Positions 31,645-42,972 of a DNA stretch of 64,000 nt are shown here, in pieces. The DNA comes from Leptospira sanjuanensis (GTDB lineage Bacteria; Spirochaetota; Leptospiria; Leptospirales; Leptospiraceae). The stretch is from positions 3,120,001 through 3,184,000 of the forward strand of contig NZ_JAIZBH010000001.1 in assembly GCF_022267375.1 (NCBI RefSeq), given 5' to 3'. How positions within the stretch are numbered: the first letter of the stretch is position 1; the number at the start of each line of letters is the position of its first letter. A program made the position numbers and the translations under genes. Under the pieces are notes generated by a model that saw only the letters and a list, made by a program, of their open reading frames with translations, searched no databases and was not told the DNA's origin.

Positions 31645-33327
31645 TTAATGAATCATTTCTCGATTCGGCTTTCCGGGTGGAACCATCGGCAATACGTGCA
31701 GTTCGGGCGCGACCCTCAGCGTCACAAAAGAAGGTCCTTTTCGGTTCAACGCCTCTTCCAGAACTTCCGAAACGGAGTCTTCTTCCCTTAGCTCGAAAGA
31801 AGGGATTCCGAAAGAAGATGCAATTTTCGTAAAGTTCGTGGGAAGAGCGAATTTCGACGCGGAGAATCGGGACGAAAAGAACAGTTCCTGCTGTTGTCTT
31901 ACGAGTCCTAAATGTCCGTTGTTCATCAAAAGTACGGTCACGTCCAAATCGAGTTCGCGGAGAGTATCCAATTCCTGAACGTTCATCAAGATCGATCCGT
32001 CTCCAGAAATGCAAACGATTCGTTTGTCCGGCGAAACAAGCGCAGCTCCGATCGCCGTCGGCAATCCGAATCCCATCGTTCCCAAACCGCCCGAAGTCAA
32101 AAGAGAACCCTGCGTTCGAAACGGATAATACTGAGCCGCCCACATCTGATGTTGGCCCACGTCGGTCGTGACGATCGCACGGTCCTCTAAAATTTCCGCG
32201 ACGCGTCGAATGATCGCGAACGGATGCAACATTTCTTTTTTTTCGGGCATCGGAAACGCGTATAACGTCTTCAGAGTTCGAACTCGATCCAGCCATTCTT
32301 CCTTTGCCGAATGTGCTTCCGCGAACGTTTCGTTCAACATCTGTTTTAGAAAATCTCCGATATCGTGTTTGAGGAAAAGATTCGGATTCTTTAATTTACC
32401 GATTTCGGTCGCGTCTATGTCCACGTGAACGATCTTTGCGCTCGGACAAAACTCGTTCAGTTTTCCGGTCGCGCGATCGTCGAAACGAACTCCGAGCGCG
32501 ACCAATAGATCGGTTTCTTCCAGGACGAGATTGGTAGCGCGCGAACCGTGCATTCCGAGCATTCCCAAAAAACGAGGATGATCGTCGCGACAAATTCCCA
32601 AACCCATCAATGTGGAAACCGTGGGAAAGCCGAGTTTCTCGTGAAGTTTCCGGAACGACTCCGCGGACTCCGGACGATTCAAACCGCCCCCGATATAAAA
32701 TACGGGACGTTCGGACTCCGACAGCAAATCCTTGAAACGTTCGATCCAATCCGCGCCGATCTTCACAGAAAATTCATCTTTTTGAATATTCCATAATTCT
32801 TTTTCTTTTTGTTCGTTCCATTCGATTCTTGCGGAAGCGACGTCTTTGGGAACGTCGATCCAAACCGGGCCCGGACGTCCTTCGATCGAAGTCTTCCAGG
32901 CTTGCGGAAGAATGCGGATCAGATCCTCGACGTCTTTTACGAGATAACTTCTTTTTGTGATGGGAACGGACAGACTGAGAGTATCGATTTCCTGAAAGGC
33001 GTCCGTGCCGATCATCGAAACCGGAACCTGGCCGGTGATGGCGATCAAAGGAATGGAATCCATCTTAGCATCGGCGACCGCCGTGATCAGATTCGTAACG
33101 CCCGGCCCGGAAGAGGCGATGCAAACCGCGGGTTTTCCGGAAGCCCTCGCCATTCCGCCTGCGATAAATCCCGCTCCTTGTTCGTGTCTGGCAAGAATAT
33201 GGCGGATCTTACTTCCGTGTAACGCGTCGTAGATGGGAAGACTCGCGCCTCCCGGAATTCCGGCGACGACTTCGATTCCTGCGTATTCTAAAAATCGAAC
33301 GATGAGTTCCGCTCCGTTTAAATTCAT
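31645..33327 (-). CDS. ilvB: acetolactate synthase large subunit
   Basis: A 560-residue thiamine-diphosphate and FAD enzyme making acetolactate or acetohydroxybutyrate, the first common step to valine, leucine and isoleucine. Catalytic Glu49 lies in RHEQGAGFIAGG; the ThDP/Mg motif is GDGSILMNVQEL near 440, and GQVPVSMIGTDAFQE is the biosynthetic signature. The ATG at 33327 is preferred (AGGG about eight bases upstream, family-like N-terminus); the frame opens at 33375 without a ribosome site. It is the first structural gene behind the Val/Leu/Trp leader. Confidence 0.92.
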   Translation of the reverse strand: MNLNGAELIVRFLEYAGIEVVAGIPGGASLPIYDALHGSKIRHILARHEQGAGFIAGGMARASGKPAVCIASSGPGVTNLITAVADAKMDSIPLIAITGQVPVSMIGTDAFQEIDTLSLSVPITKRSYLVKDVEDLIRILPQAWKTSIEGRPGPVWIDVPKDVASARIEWNEQKEKELWNIQKDEFSVKIGADWIERFKDLLSESERPVFYIGGGLNRPESAESFRKLHEKLGFPTVSTLMGLGICRDDHPRFLGMLGMHGSRATNLVLEETDLLVALGVRFDDRATGKLNEFCPSAKIVHVDIDATEIGKLKNPNLFLKHDIGDFLKQMLNETFAEAHSAKEEWLDRVRTLKTLYAFPMPEKKEMLHPFAIIRRVAEILEDRAIVTTDVGQHQMWAAQYYPFRTQGSLLTSGGLGTMGFGLPTAIGAALVSPDKRIVCISGDGSILMNVQELDTLRELDLDVTVLLMNNGHLGLVRQQQELFFSSRFSASKFALPTNFTKIASSFGIPSFELREEDSVSEVLEEALNRKGPSFVTLRVAPELHVLPMVPPGKPNREMIH

Positions 33328-33387
33328 ATCTCGGTCCCTTCTTCCGTAAACTTTTGATTTCGTTCTCAAGTTCATTCAACGAGCGCT

Positions 33388-33433
33388 TTAAAATAAAAAA
33401 GCCTCCCCCGGCTTTACACCGGAGGAGGCTTTT
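33388..33433 (-). terminator. intrinsic terminator of the ilvB attenuator
   Basis: On the minus strand GCCTCCTCCGG (33429-33419), loop of seven, CCGGGGGAGGC (33411-33401) forms an 11-bp stem with one G-U pair, extended by four A-U pairs, and continues into TTTTTTATTTT (33400-33390). It lies between the leader stop codon and ilvB. Confidence 0.88.
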
Positions 33434-33510
33434 CTTAGGATTGCGCCTGAAGTAAATCTCTACAGCGTAAAGCGGGGTCCCGGTGGCCAGACGACCACCA
33501 CAAGCACGAG
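33401..33510 (-). promoter_or_regulatory. ilvB-ilvN-trpE-trpG transcription attenuator
   Basis: Two exclusive folds are possible. The leader segment CCCCGCTTTACGC (33477-33465), encoding the last residues of the peptide, can pair with GTGTAAAGCCGGGG (33419-33406), which is the loop and half of the 3' arm of the terminator; this is the antiterminator. A small stem inside the Val codons (GGTGG 33499-33495 with CCACC 33486-33482) could act as the pause hairpin. Ribosomes stalling on Val, Leu or the first Trp leave the antiterminator segment free, while ribosomes reaching the stop cover it. Confidence 0.72.
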
Positions 33511-33564
33511 CCACACCATTACGGTGACGAGAGTATCTTGTGTTGTTACGCGATTGAGATTCAT
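33460..33564 (-). CDS. Val/Leu/Trp-rich leader peptide of the ilvB-trpEG operon
   Basis: A 34-codon frame from ATG 33564 to TAG 33460. It starts MNLNRVTTQDTLVT and then runs VMVWLVLVVVVWPP. It has nine Val, five Leu and two Trp but no Ile codon. In the densest stretch (33516-33487) all ten residues are Val, Leu or Trp. It ends 27 bases before the terminator stem. This is the layout of ivbL-type leaders of E. coli ilvBN, with Trp codons added at both ends of the Leu/Val block. The ribosome site is weak. Confidence 0.8.
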   Translation of the reverse strand: MNLNRVTTQDTLVTVMVWLVLVVVVWPPGPRFTL

Positions 33565-33805
33565 AAAATTGAGTTCTGTCGCCAACTTATCCGAATGTTA
33601 TTTTCGTTAGCAAGCGCTTTTTTAAACCGATCTATAAAATAAAGAGCATTCTCCATTTTACTTTCAAATTTGAATTCTATTTCTTTCTTTTTTGCGTTCC
33701 CTTCCACAGACATTCGATGGAAATCCTGCTTTCTAAACTTCCTTCTTCCGTTAGAATTGGTTCTTCTCATATATTCTCGAAATTGAATGGATTAGGAAAA
33801 CTCAA

Positions 33806-34321
33806 ATGGCACAAGTCACTCTCAAAGGCAATCCGGTTCCGCTGGAAGGAAAGATTCCTTCTCCCGGTGAAAAGGCTCCCGACTTCAAAGCGATCAAACA
33901 AGATCTTTCCGAGTTTGGTCTCAAAGACTACGCGGGAAAAGTGAAAATTCTCGTGGCGGTTCCGAGCCTGGACACTTCGGTCTGTGCGATCGAAACCAAG
34001 GTCTTCAACGAAAAAGCGGCCGGACTTTCGGACGTCGCAACCCTCATCATTTCCGGAGATCTTCCGTTTGCGATGAAACGTTTTTGTTCCACCGAAGGAA
34101 TCAATTCTCCGAACCTCGTGACAGGATCGCAGTATCGCGACTTTTCCTTTTCCAAAGCGTACGGAACTCATATCGCCGACGGGCCTCTGAAAGGACTTTC
34201 CGCGAGGGCCGTGTTCGTCGTGGATAAATCGGATACGGTGCGTTATGTGGAGCTTGTTCCCGAGATCGGTTCCGAACCGAATTACGCGGCCGCTCTTGCG
34301 GCAGCCAACGCTGCGCTTTAA
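33806..34321 (+). CDS. tpx: thiol peroxidase Tpx
   Basis: A 171-residue atypical 2-Cys peroxiredoxin reducing hydrogen peroxide and alkyl hydroperoxides with thioredoxin. The peroxidatic Cys60 is in [13 protein letters not shown] and the resolving Cys94 in KRFCSTEG. The N-terminal TLKGNPVPL and closing [16 protein letters not shown] match bacterial Tpx throughout, at family length. The ATG at 33806 follows AGGAAA. It is divergent from the ilvB leader, and convergent with the alcohol dehydrogenase gene 10 bases on. Confidence 0.95.
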   Translation: MAQVTLKGNPVPLEGKIPSPGEKAPDFKAIKQDLSEFGLKDYAGKVKILVAVPSLDTSVCAIETKVFNEKAAGLSDVATLIISGDLPFAMKRFCSTEGINSPNLVTGSQYRDFSFSKAYGTHIADGPLKGLSARAVFVVDKSDTVRYVELVPEIGSEPNYAAALAAANAAL

Positions 34322-34331
34322 AAATCGAATC

Positions 34332-35432
34332 TCAAAACCGTCTCTCGATTACGACCTTGGGTCCGGAATCCATCAGAGCTTCCGGAGCTTCTTCCCAGGA
34401 AGAAGTCAAGGTCGTAATCTTGTGGGGACAGAAATGCGGATTTTCCGTCAAAGGAAGTAAATCGTGCAAACACGGTTGAACGTTAACCCTTCCGGTGGAA
34501 AACGTAATTCCTCTTCCGTACATTTCCAACAAAGGAATCGGAGTCTTCTTACTGTAGTAAATTCCCACACTCGTACAATGACCTCCCGGCAAAAGGGATC
34601 GGAGAGCGAACGCAAGTCCGTCCTCATTCGCGCTCGCATCCACGGTAATCGGATATTGAATCACAGGTTCGGGATATTTTTTAGTGAGGACCAAGGCTCC
34701 TAACTCCGAAGCGATTCTGATTCTCTGCGGTTCATCGTCGACATAGGTTACGGGCGAACCCATCGCAAGGGCGATCATGACGGAATAAAGACCGACACTT
34801 TTGGCTCCGCCGCCCACGACTAAAACGGGACTTCCCGGATTTCGTTTTAAAAAAGGCGCAACGGTTCTATAACCGTCCGGAATATTATCGCTCATACTCG
34901 CGGCATCGGCGGGAGAAAGCGACTTCGGCAAAGGAATCAGCATATAATCGGCAAACGGAACTCGAACCAGATCCGAAAAGGCTCCACCCCATTTTTTTCC
35001 TCCAAGATCTCCGAAACCGTACATCGATCTAGCCGGAACCCCGGTGCAGCTATTGGTCAAACCTTGTCTGCATCGATCGCATTTTCCGCAGGCGATCTGA
35101 AACGCGACGATCACACGATCTCCTTCTTTTACGTTCTTCACCTTGTCCCCGACTTGTTTTACTTGAGCGACGAATTCGTGTCCGAACGCATATGGACCGC
35201 GAAACGGCGCTTTCCCTAAAGCGGTGTTGGAAATCAGACCGTGCGCGTGATTTCGTATCCAATGAAGAAGTTTTCCTCGAAACGGCGCCTCGCCTTGCAA
35301 AATCGCCAGATCCAAATCGCATCTCGCAACCGCAAGCGGTTCCACCAAAGCGTCGTCGTCGCTTTCCAACCGAGGTTCCGGAACATCCCACCATTCCAAT
35401 ATGCCGGGGCGAATAAACGTAAGTTGTCGCAT
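34332..35432 (-). CDS. zinc-dependent alcohol dehydrogenase
   Basis: A 366-residue medium-chain dehydrogenase. Catalytic zinc ligands are Cys in VARCDLDLAI and His-Glu in FGHEF; the structural zinc Cys cluster is CGKCDRCRQGLTNSC. The NAD(P) fold starts VLVVGGGAKSVGLYSVMIA, with an acidic residue (YVDDE) suggesting NAD. ATG 35432 has GGAG seven bases upstream; the frame opens at 35516 without similarity. Two palindromes upstream suggest TetR-type control. An aldehyde dehydrogenase is next upstream but has its own terminator. Confidence 0.88.
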   Translation of the reverse strand: MRQLTFIRPGILEWWDVPEPRLESDDDALVEPLAVARCDLDLAILQGEAPFRGKLLHWIRNHAHGLISNTALGKAPFRGPYAFGHEFVAQVKQVGDKVKNVKEGDRVIVAFQIACGKCDRCRQGLTNSCTGVPARSMYGFGDLGGKKWGGAFSDLVRVPFADYMLIPLPKSLSPADAASMSDNIPDGYRTVAPFLKRNPGSPVLVVGGGAKSVGLYSVMIALAMGSPVTYVDDEPQRIRIASELGALVLTKKYPEPVIQYPITVDASANEDGLAFALRSLLPGGHCTSVGIYYSKKTPIPLLEMYGRGITFSTGRVNVQPCLHDLLPLTENPHFCPHKITTLTSSWEEAPEALMDSGPKVVIERRF

Positions 35433-35443
35433 TCGAATTCTCC

Positions 35444-35490
35444 ATAGACCAACAAGTCTATCCAAACTAAAAACGAACAGACAAGTCTGT
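35444..35490 (-). promoter_or_regulatory. two TetR-type operator palindromes before the alcohol dehydrogenase
   Basis: TAGACCAACAAGTCTA (35445-35460) has arms TAGAC/GTCTA, and ACAGACAAGTCTGT (35477-35490) is a perfect palindrome around AA. Both share the half-site AGAC/GTCT and lie 12-58 bases before the start codon. The first resembles the NemR-type box TAGACC(N)4-5GTCTA of TetR regulators of electrophile-responsive reductases. No matching regulator is adjacent. Confidence 0.6.
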
Positions 35491-35514
35491 CTATATTTAA
35501 AATCCGAAATGCAC

Positions 35515-35563
35515 AAAAAAATCCTTTGAAGTTTAGGCGTTGTCGCCTACCTCAAAGGATTTT
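35515..35563 (-). terminator. terminator after the aldehyde dehydrogenase gene
   Basis: A long stem: outer ATCCTTTGA (35521-35529) with TCAAAGGAT (35552-35560), inner TAGGCG (35534-35539) with CGCCTA (35544-35549). On the minus strand it runs into a run of T (complement of 35515-35520); plus-strand T residues follow too, so it may work both ways. Confidence 0.85.
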
Positions 35564-35616
35564 CATAAACCGCCGGCTTCCGAATGCGGTAAGCCGGAAG
35601 AATTTTTCCTATCGAC

Positions 35617-37098
<1,482 letters not shown>

Positions 37099-37625
37099 CG
37101 GAAGCGGCTCCTTAGATCTAGTTCTGGGATTGAAATTCGGGAATAAACCCGATTAGGCGGCCTCATTCTATCATCGCGGAATCGGAAAGCAATTCTTTTT
37201 ATAGGCGTTTCAGTCCCTATTCCTTAAGTAGACCGTTTGGATCGGATAACCGTTCCAAGGAATGAAATAAGTCCCAAGTTTCCCGGAGCGTTTTCCGCTA
37301 GGAAAAATCGAACGGAATTTCGGCGATTTTCACATACGTTAGACGTTACGGCCGCCCAACAACGCAACTTATATTATAAGTTGCGACTTCGCATTAACGG
37401 ATTTGCGATGCCGATCGCAACCAAGGGAGAATTGTATGCGCCGGCGAGGATTCAGTTTAAGAACGAAAAGGAAATGAGACGGAATAAAATTCAAATTCCT
37501 TAACAAAGATTTCTTTCATGAATCATAAAAACGGAATAGAATTAGGAAATATTTTTCCAGGAATTTCCATGCGGGATTTCCGATGACTTGACAAGAAAAG
37601 AACGCACACGGAAGAATCAAACTAT
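37099..37625. other. 527-base region without a supported gene; long palindrome
   Basis: The only notable element is a perfect 23-base palindrome at 37363-37385 (arm CGCAACTTATA, single central T). It is preceded by ACGTTAGACGTTACGG; a related ACGTTAGACG occurs at 58386. An 88-codon open frame (37237-37503) spans the palindrome and shows no family pattern. The region may hold remains of an inserted element. Confidence 0.45.
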
Positions 37626-39152
<1,527 letters not shown>

Positions 39153-39467
39153 GGGAAACCGCCTCTCCGGGCAGTTCGAGAACGACGAAAAAAATCCGAT
39201 TTTTTTTCGAAAAAACGCAAACGATTTCCCGGCGGTTTGTTAAAGTTGAAGCAGAATCCGTAATTTATTATATTGTAAAATTCGAATCCGTTTTGGCCGC
39301 AAATAGGGCATTTCCTCTTAAAAGCCTATTTTCCGTCATTTATTGAAAATTTAATCCGACATCGTTTTATACCTGTTCGCTTAACAAAATACACCGTTCG
39401 GACTATTGCCCCCGTTATTCCGACATGCGAGAATAGGTCTCGTTAAGGCGACATGCCGGAGGGGACG
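39153..39467. other. 315-base intergenic region before lruC
   Basis: AT-rich, without open frames of note. It contains TTTAATCCGACATCGTTTTA (39350-39369), which is repeated exactly at 26098-26117 across the 3' end of the pirin gene. A promoter for lruC is expected here but no convincing pair of boxes was identified. Confidence 0.4.
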
Positions 39468-40754
39468 ATGAAAGGGTTTCAAAAAATAACGGGGACGGTT
39501 CTGGCGGGGGTTCTTCTTTTCGGAGCGAACGCTTGCACGAATTCACAGGATCCCAATCTTCTCTGGCTCCTGAGCGCTACGCAGCCGAATCCTTCGGCCG
39601 CTCCGGACGGAGAGCAACCGTTCAGCATCGTCATCAACGACGAAACGGCTCCGGTGGATTTCGTCTTCGATACGACCAAAACGGTGAACGTAAACATCCA
39701 GGTTTTAAGTCCCGAATCTCCCGTCTCGGGAAGTTTAGTACAAATCTTTAATATAGATAACACCGCTCAGAAATCGATCTTCCGCGCGGCGACCTCCGAA
39801 AACGGAGAAGTCAAAGGAAGTTTTACGATCGACGAAGCGACCCGCAAGGTTTTCCTCAAAGTGGAAGCCTTCGGTCAACTCTACGAAGCGGAAGTGGAAA
39901 TCATCAACTCGTACAGCATTTCCAGAAGAATCACGGTCGTCATCAAAGGAAACAACGTGATTCTCCCCGATACGGACGGGGACGGAATCGTGGATCGGGA
40001 CGACACGTATCCGAACGATCCGACCCGCGCTTCCACGTTTCGTTATCCTACCGAAGGATATTACACGATTTCTTACGAAGACTTATATCCGGCTCAGGGA
40101 GACGCGGACTTCAACGACTACAATGTTCGAGTCGTGTTTGAAGAGGACTGGAACGCCAAGGGTGAAGTCGCGAGAGTTCGCGCCAACTTCACACACGTAG
40201 CGAAAGGCGCGGGTTACAACCATACTCTGCATCTTACGATTCCGGGAATCACCGCTTCTTCGTATGCTCTGACTCGATACGGTTTTGACGGAACTACGGT
40301 AGAATCCAACACGACCGGAAATGATACGGCGATTTCATCTTTCGAAATTCTCCCCAGATCCAATACGACGATTCAATCCTCGAACTCGGCGAGAAACAAC
40401 ACTACGTTCAAAAAAGGCAAGTCCGCGAATCTGGAAGTCGTTTTACAAAATGCGATCAACCGCGTAAGCTTAGGTCCGGCTCCGTACGATACCTTCGTCA
40501 AAGTCATCAACACGAACAAGGAAATCCACTTTCCGAGAAGATACTTCGACGCGCAGGGAAAGGATATTTATCTGGATTCCACAGGATTCCCTTGGGCGCT
40601 TTTGGTTCCGGGAAATTTTCTCTGGCCCTATGAAAGCACGGATATCCGTAAATCCTATCCTTCTTTCAAACCTTGGTATGAATCCTCAGGAAACACGAAC
40701 CAAGACTGGTATCTCAGTCCGGTATCTTCCGAGGTTTTCCCCGCTACGAATTGA
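39468..40754 (+). CDS. lruC: LruC-domain lipoprotein
   Basis: A 428-residue lipoprotein. The signal peptide ends VLLFGANAC, giving a lipidated Cys near residue 23. A beta-rich region follows, then DTDGDGIVDRDDTYPNDP (near 170), a thrombospondin type 3-like calcium-binding motif, and the C-terminal LruC domain (EDLYPAQGDADFNDYNVRVVFEE ... GFPWALLVPGNFLWPYE). LruC is known from leptospiral uveitis as an immunogenic outer-membrane lipoprotein of about this size. ATG 39468 has GGAGG five bases upstream; another ATG lies 15 bases earlier. An intrinsic terminator follows. Confidence 0.85.
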   Translation: MKGFQKITGTVLAGVLLFGANACTNSQDPNLLWLLSATQPNPSAAPDGEQPFSIVINDETAPVDFVFDTTKTVNVNIQVLSPESPVSGSLVQIFNIDNTAQKSIFRAATSENGEVKGSFTIDEATRKVFLKVEAFGQLYEAEVEIINSYSISRRITVVIKGNNVILPDTDGDGIVDRDDTYPNDPTRASTFRYPTEGYYTISYEDLYPAQGDADFNDYNVRVVFEEDWNAKGEVARVRANFTHVAKGAGYNHTLHLTIPGITASSYALTRYGFDGTTVESNTTGNDTAISSFEILPRSNTTIQSSNSARNNTTFKKGKSANLEVVLQNAINRVSLGPAPYDTFVKVINTNKEIHFPRRYFDAQGKDIYLDSTGFPWALLVPGNFLWPYESTDIRKSYPSFKPWYESSGNTNQDWYLSPVSSEVFPATN

Positions 40755-40762
40755 ACTCATTT

Positions 40763-40795
40763 CCCCGGGATTTTCTTCCCGGGGCCTCTTTTTTT
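40763..40795 (+). terminator. intrinsic terminator after lruC
   Basis: CCCCGGGA (40763-40770), loop TTTTCT, TCCCGGGG (40777-40784), then CCTC and a run of seven T. Confidence 0.85.
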
Positions 40796-40836
40796 CTTTT
40801 CTTTCTCGCGCCGCCATGAGATTGTTTTAAGCTCTT

Positions 40837-41894
<1,058 letters not shown>

Positions 41895-41898
<4 letters not shown>

Positions 41899-42566
41899 AA
41901 CCTGCAATCACAAAAGTATTCTTAGTCGACGATCACGCCATTCTCCGCGAAGGGCTGAAGATGATTCTTTCCGGACAAACCGGTTTTGAAATTTGCGGCG
42001 AGTCCGGAGACGCCGAAAAAGCCTTGGATCAAATCGGCAAATTGAATCCCGACTTGGTCATCACCGATATTTCGATGCCCGGCTTAAGCGGAATCGACCT
42101 CGTAAAGAATCTACGCAAATATTATCCGAACATACGCACCATCATTCTCTCCCGTCACGACAACAAAGAATACGTTCAAAAATTATTGGAGTTAGGAATC
42201 AACGGTTACGTTCTCAAAGACGACGCGGGGAACGACCTTCTGAGAGCGATCGAAGCGGTTCACAAAGGCGAAACGTATTTAAGTCCGGGGATCACCGCGC
42301 ACTTTCTTTCCGGATTTGTCGGTTCGGGAAAACCGGGGGAAGAAAATCAAGACGCGAAGAAGGCGTTTTCCGTTCTTTCGGATCGCGAACGCGAGATTCT
42401 AAAACTTGTGGCGGAAGGAAATTCCAACGAATCGATCGGCAAAATCTTGAGAATTTCTCCGGCTACGGTCAAAGTTCACCGCGCGAACATCATGAAAAAA
42501 CTAGATCTCCATAAGGTTGCGGATTTGGTCATGTATGCGATCCGCGCTGGTTTGATCGAATCGTAA
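41895..42566 (+). CDS. NarL/FixJ family response regulator
   Basis: A 223-residue regulator: receiver domain (VFLVDDHAILREGLKMIL; phosphorylated Asp in DLVITDISMPGLSG; Lys in YVLKDDAG) and a LuxR-type helix-turn-helix (LSDREREILKLVAEGNSNESIGKILRIS then ATVKVHRANIMKKL). It overlaps the kinase gene by four bases, so the two form a coupled two-component system. Targets are unknown; the next gene downstream is more than 400 bases away. Confidence 0.93.
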
Positions 42567-42972
42567 CCGCGAAAACGAAACACGGCTCCTCATACATTCA
42601 AACATTATAATTTTCTCATTCTCCTTTTAAACGGGAGAATGACGAACATTTTCCCTGGATCGGAATTCGCACGCGCCTCAAATGAAATTTTCCGCGAGAG
42701 GTCGTTTTCGGTCCGCGTTTTTTGCCGGTCGGGGAACGATGCGAAAACGAAATTCCTCTAATGAACGGAAGATTCGCCTGATAAATTCGATCGTTTCTCG
42801 ATAAAAAAAGCGTTCGCAGGCTGACCTTGTTTGTTATAGGAAGGAATAGTTTTCAGAGGGGAAACTTCGCGTCGTCAAGCACCTGAGTGCTTGGAAACGA
42901 ACACTCAAACGGGCGAATCTTTCCTGTTTTTTCGGTATATTTGAATCCTACTTAGGAAGGAAAACAATCGTT
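42567..42972 (+). promoter_or_regulatory. 406-base leader region of the exosortase operon, possibly structured
   Basis: No gene is seen. Two stems stand out: CATTCTCC (42617-42624) with GGAGAATG (42634-42641), and CAAGCAC (42876-42882), loop CTGA, GTGCTTG (42887-42893). The second lies inside a wider pair TTCGC (42866-42870) with GCGAA (42913-42917). The layout could be a structured 5' leader, but it fits no riboswitch class I know. AGGAAGGAAAAC precedes the downstream start codon. Confidence 0.4.

Noticed and set aside
37237..37503. 88-codon frame in the gap before the HDOD gene
   Set aside because: It crosses a perfect palindrome, lacks a ribosome site and matches no family; kept only as part of the intergenic entry.
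42866..42917. Known riboswitch such as cyclic-di-GMP or preQ1 type
   Set aside because: None of the conserved core sequences of these classes could be found; only generic stems are present.
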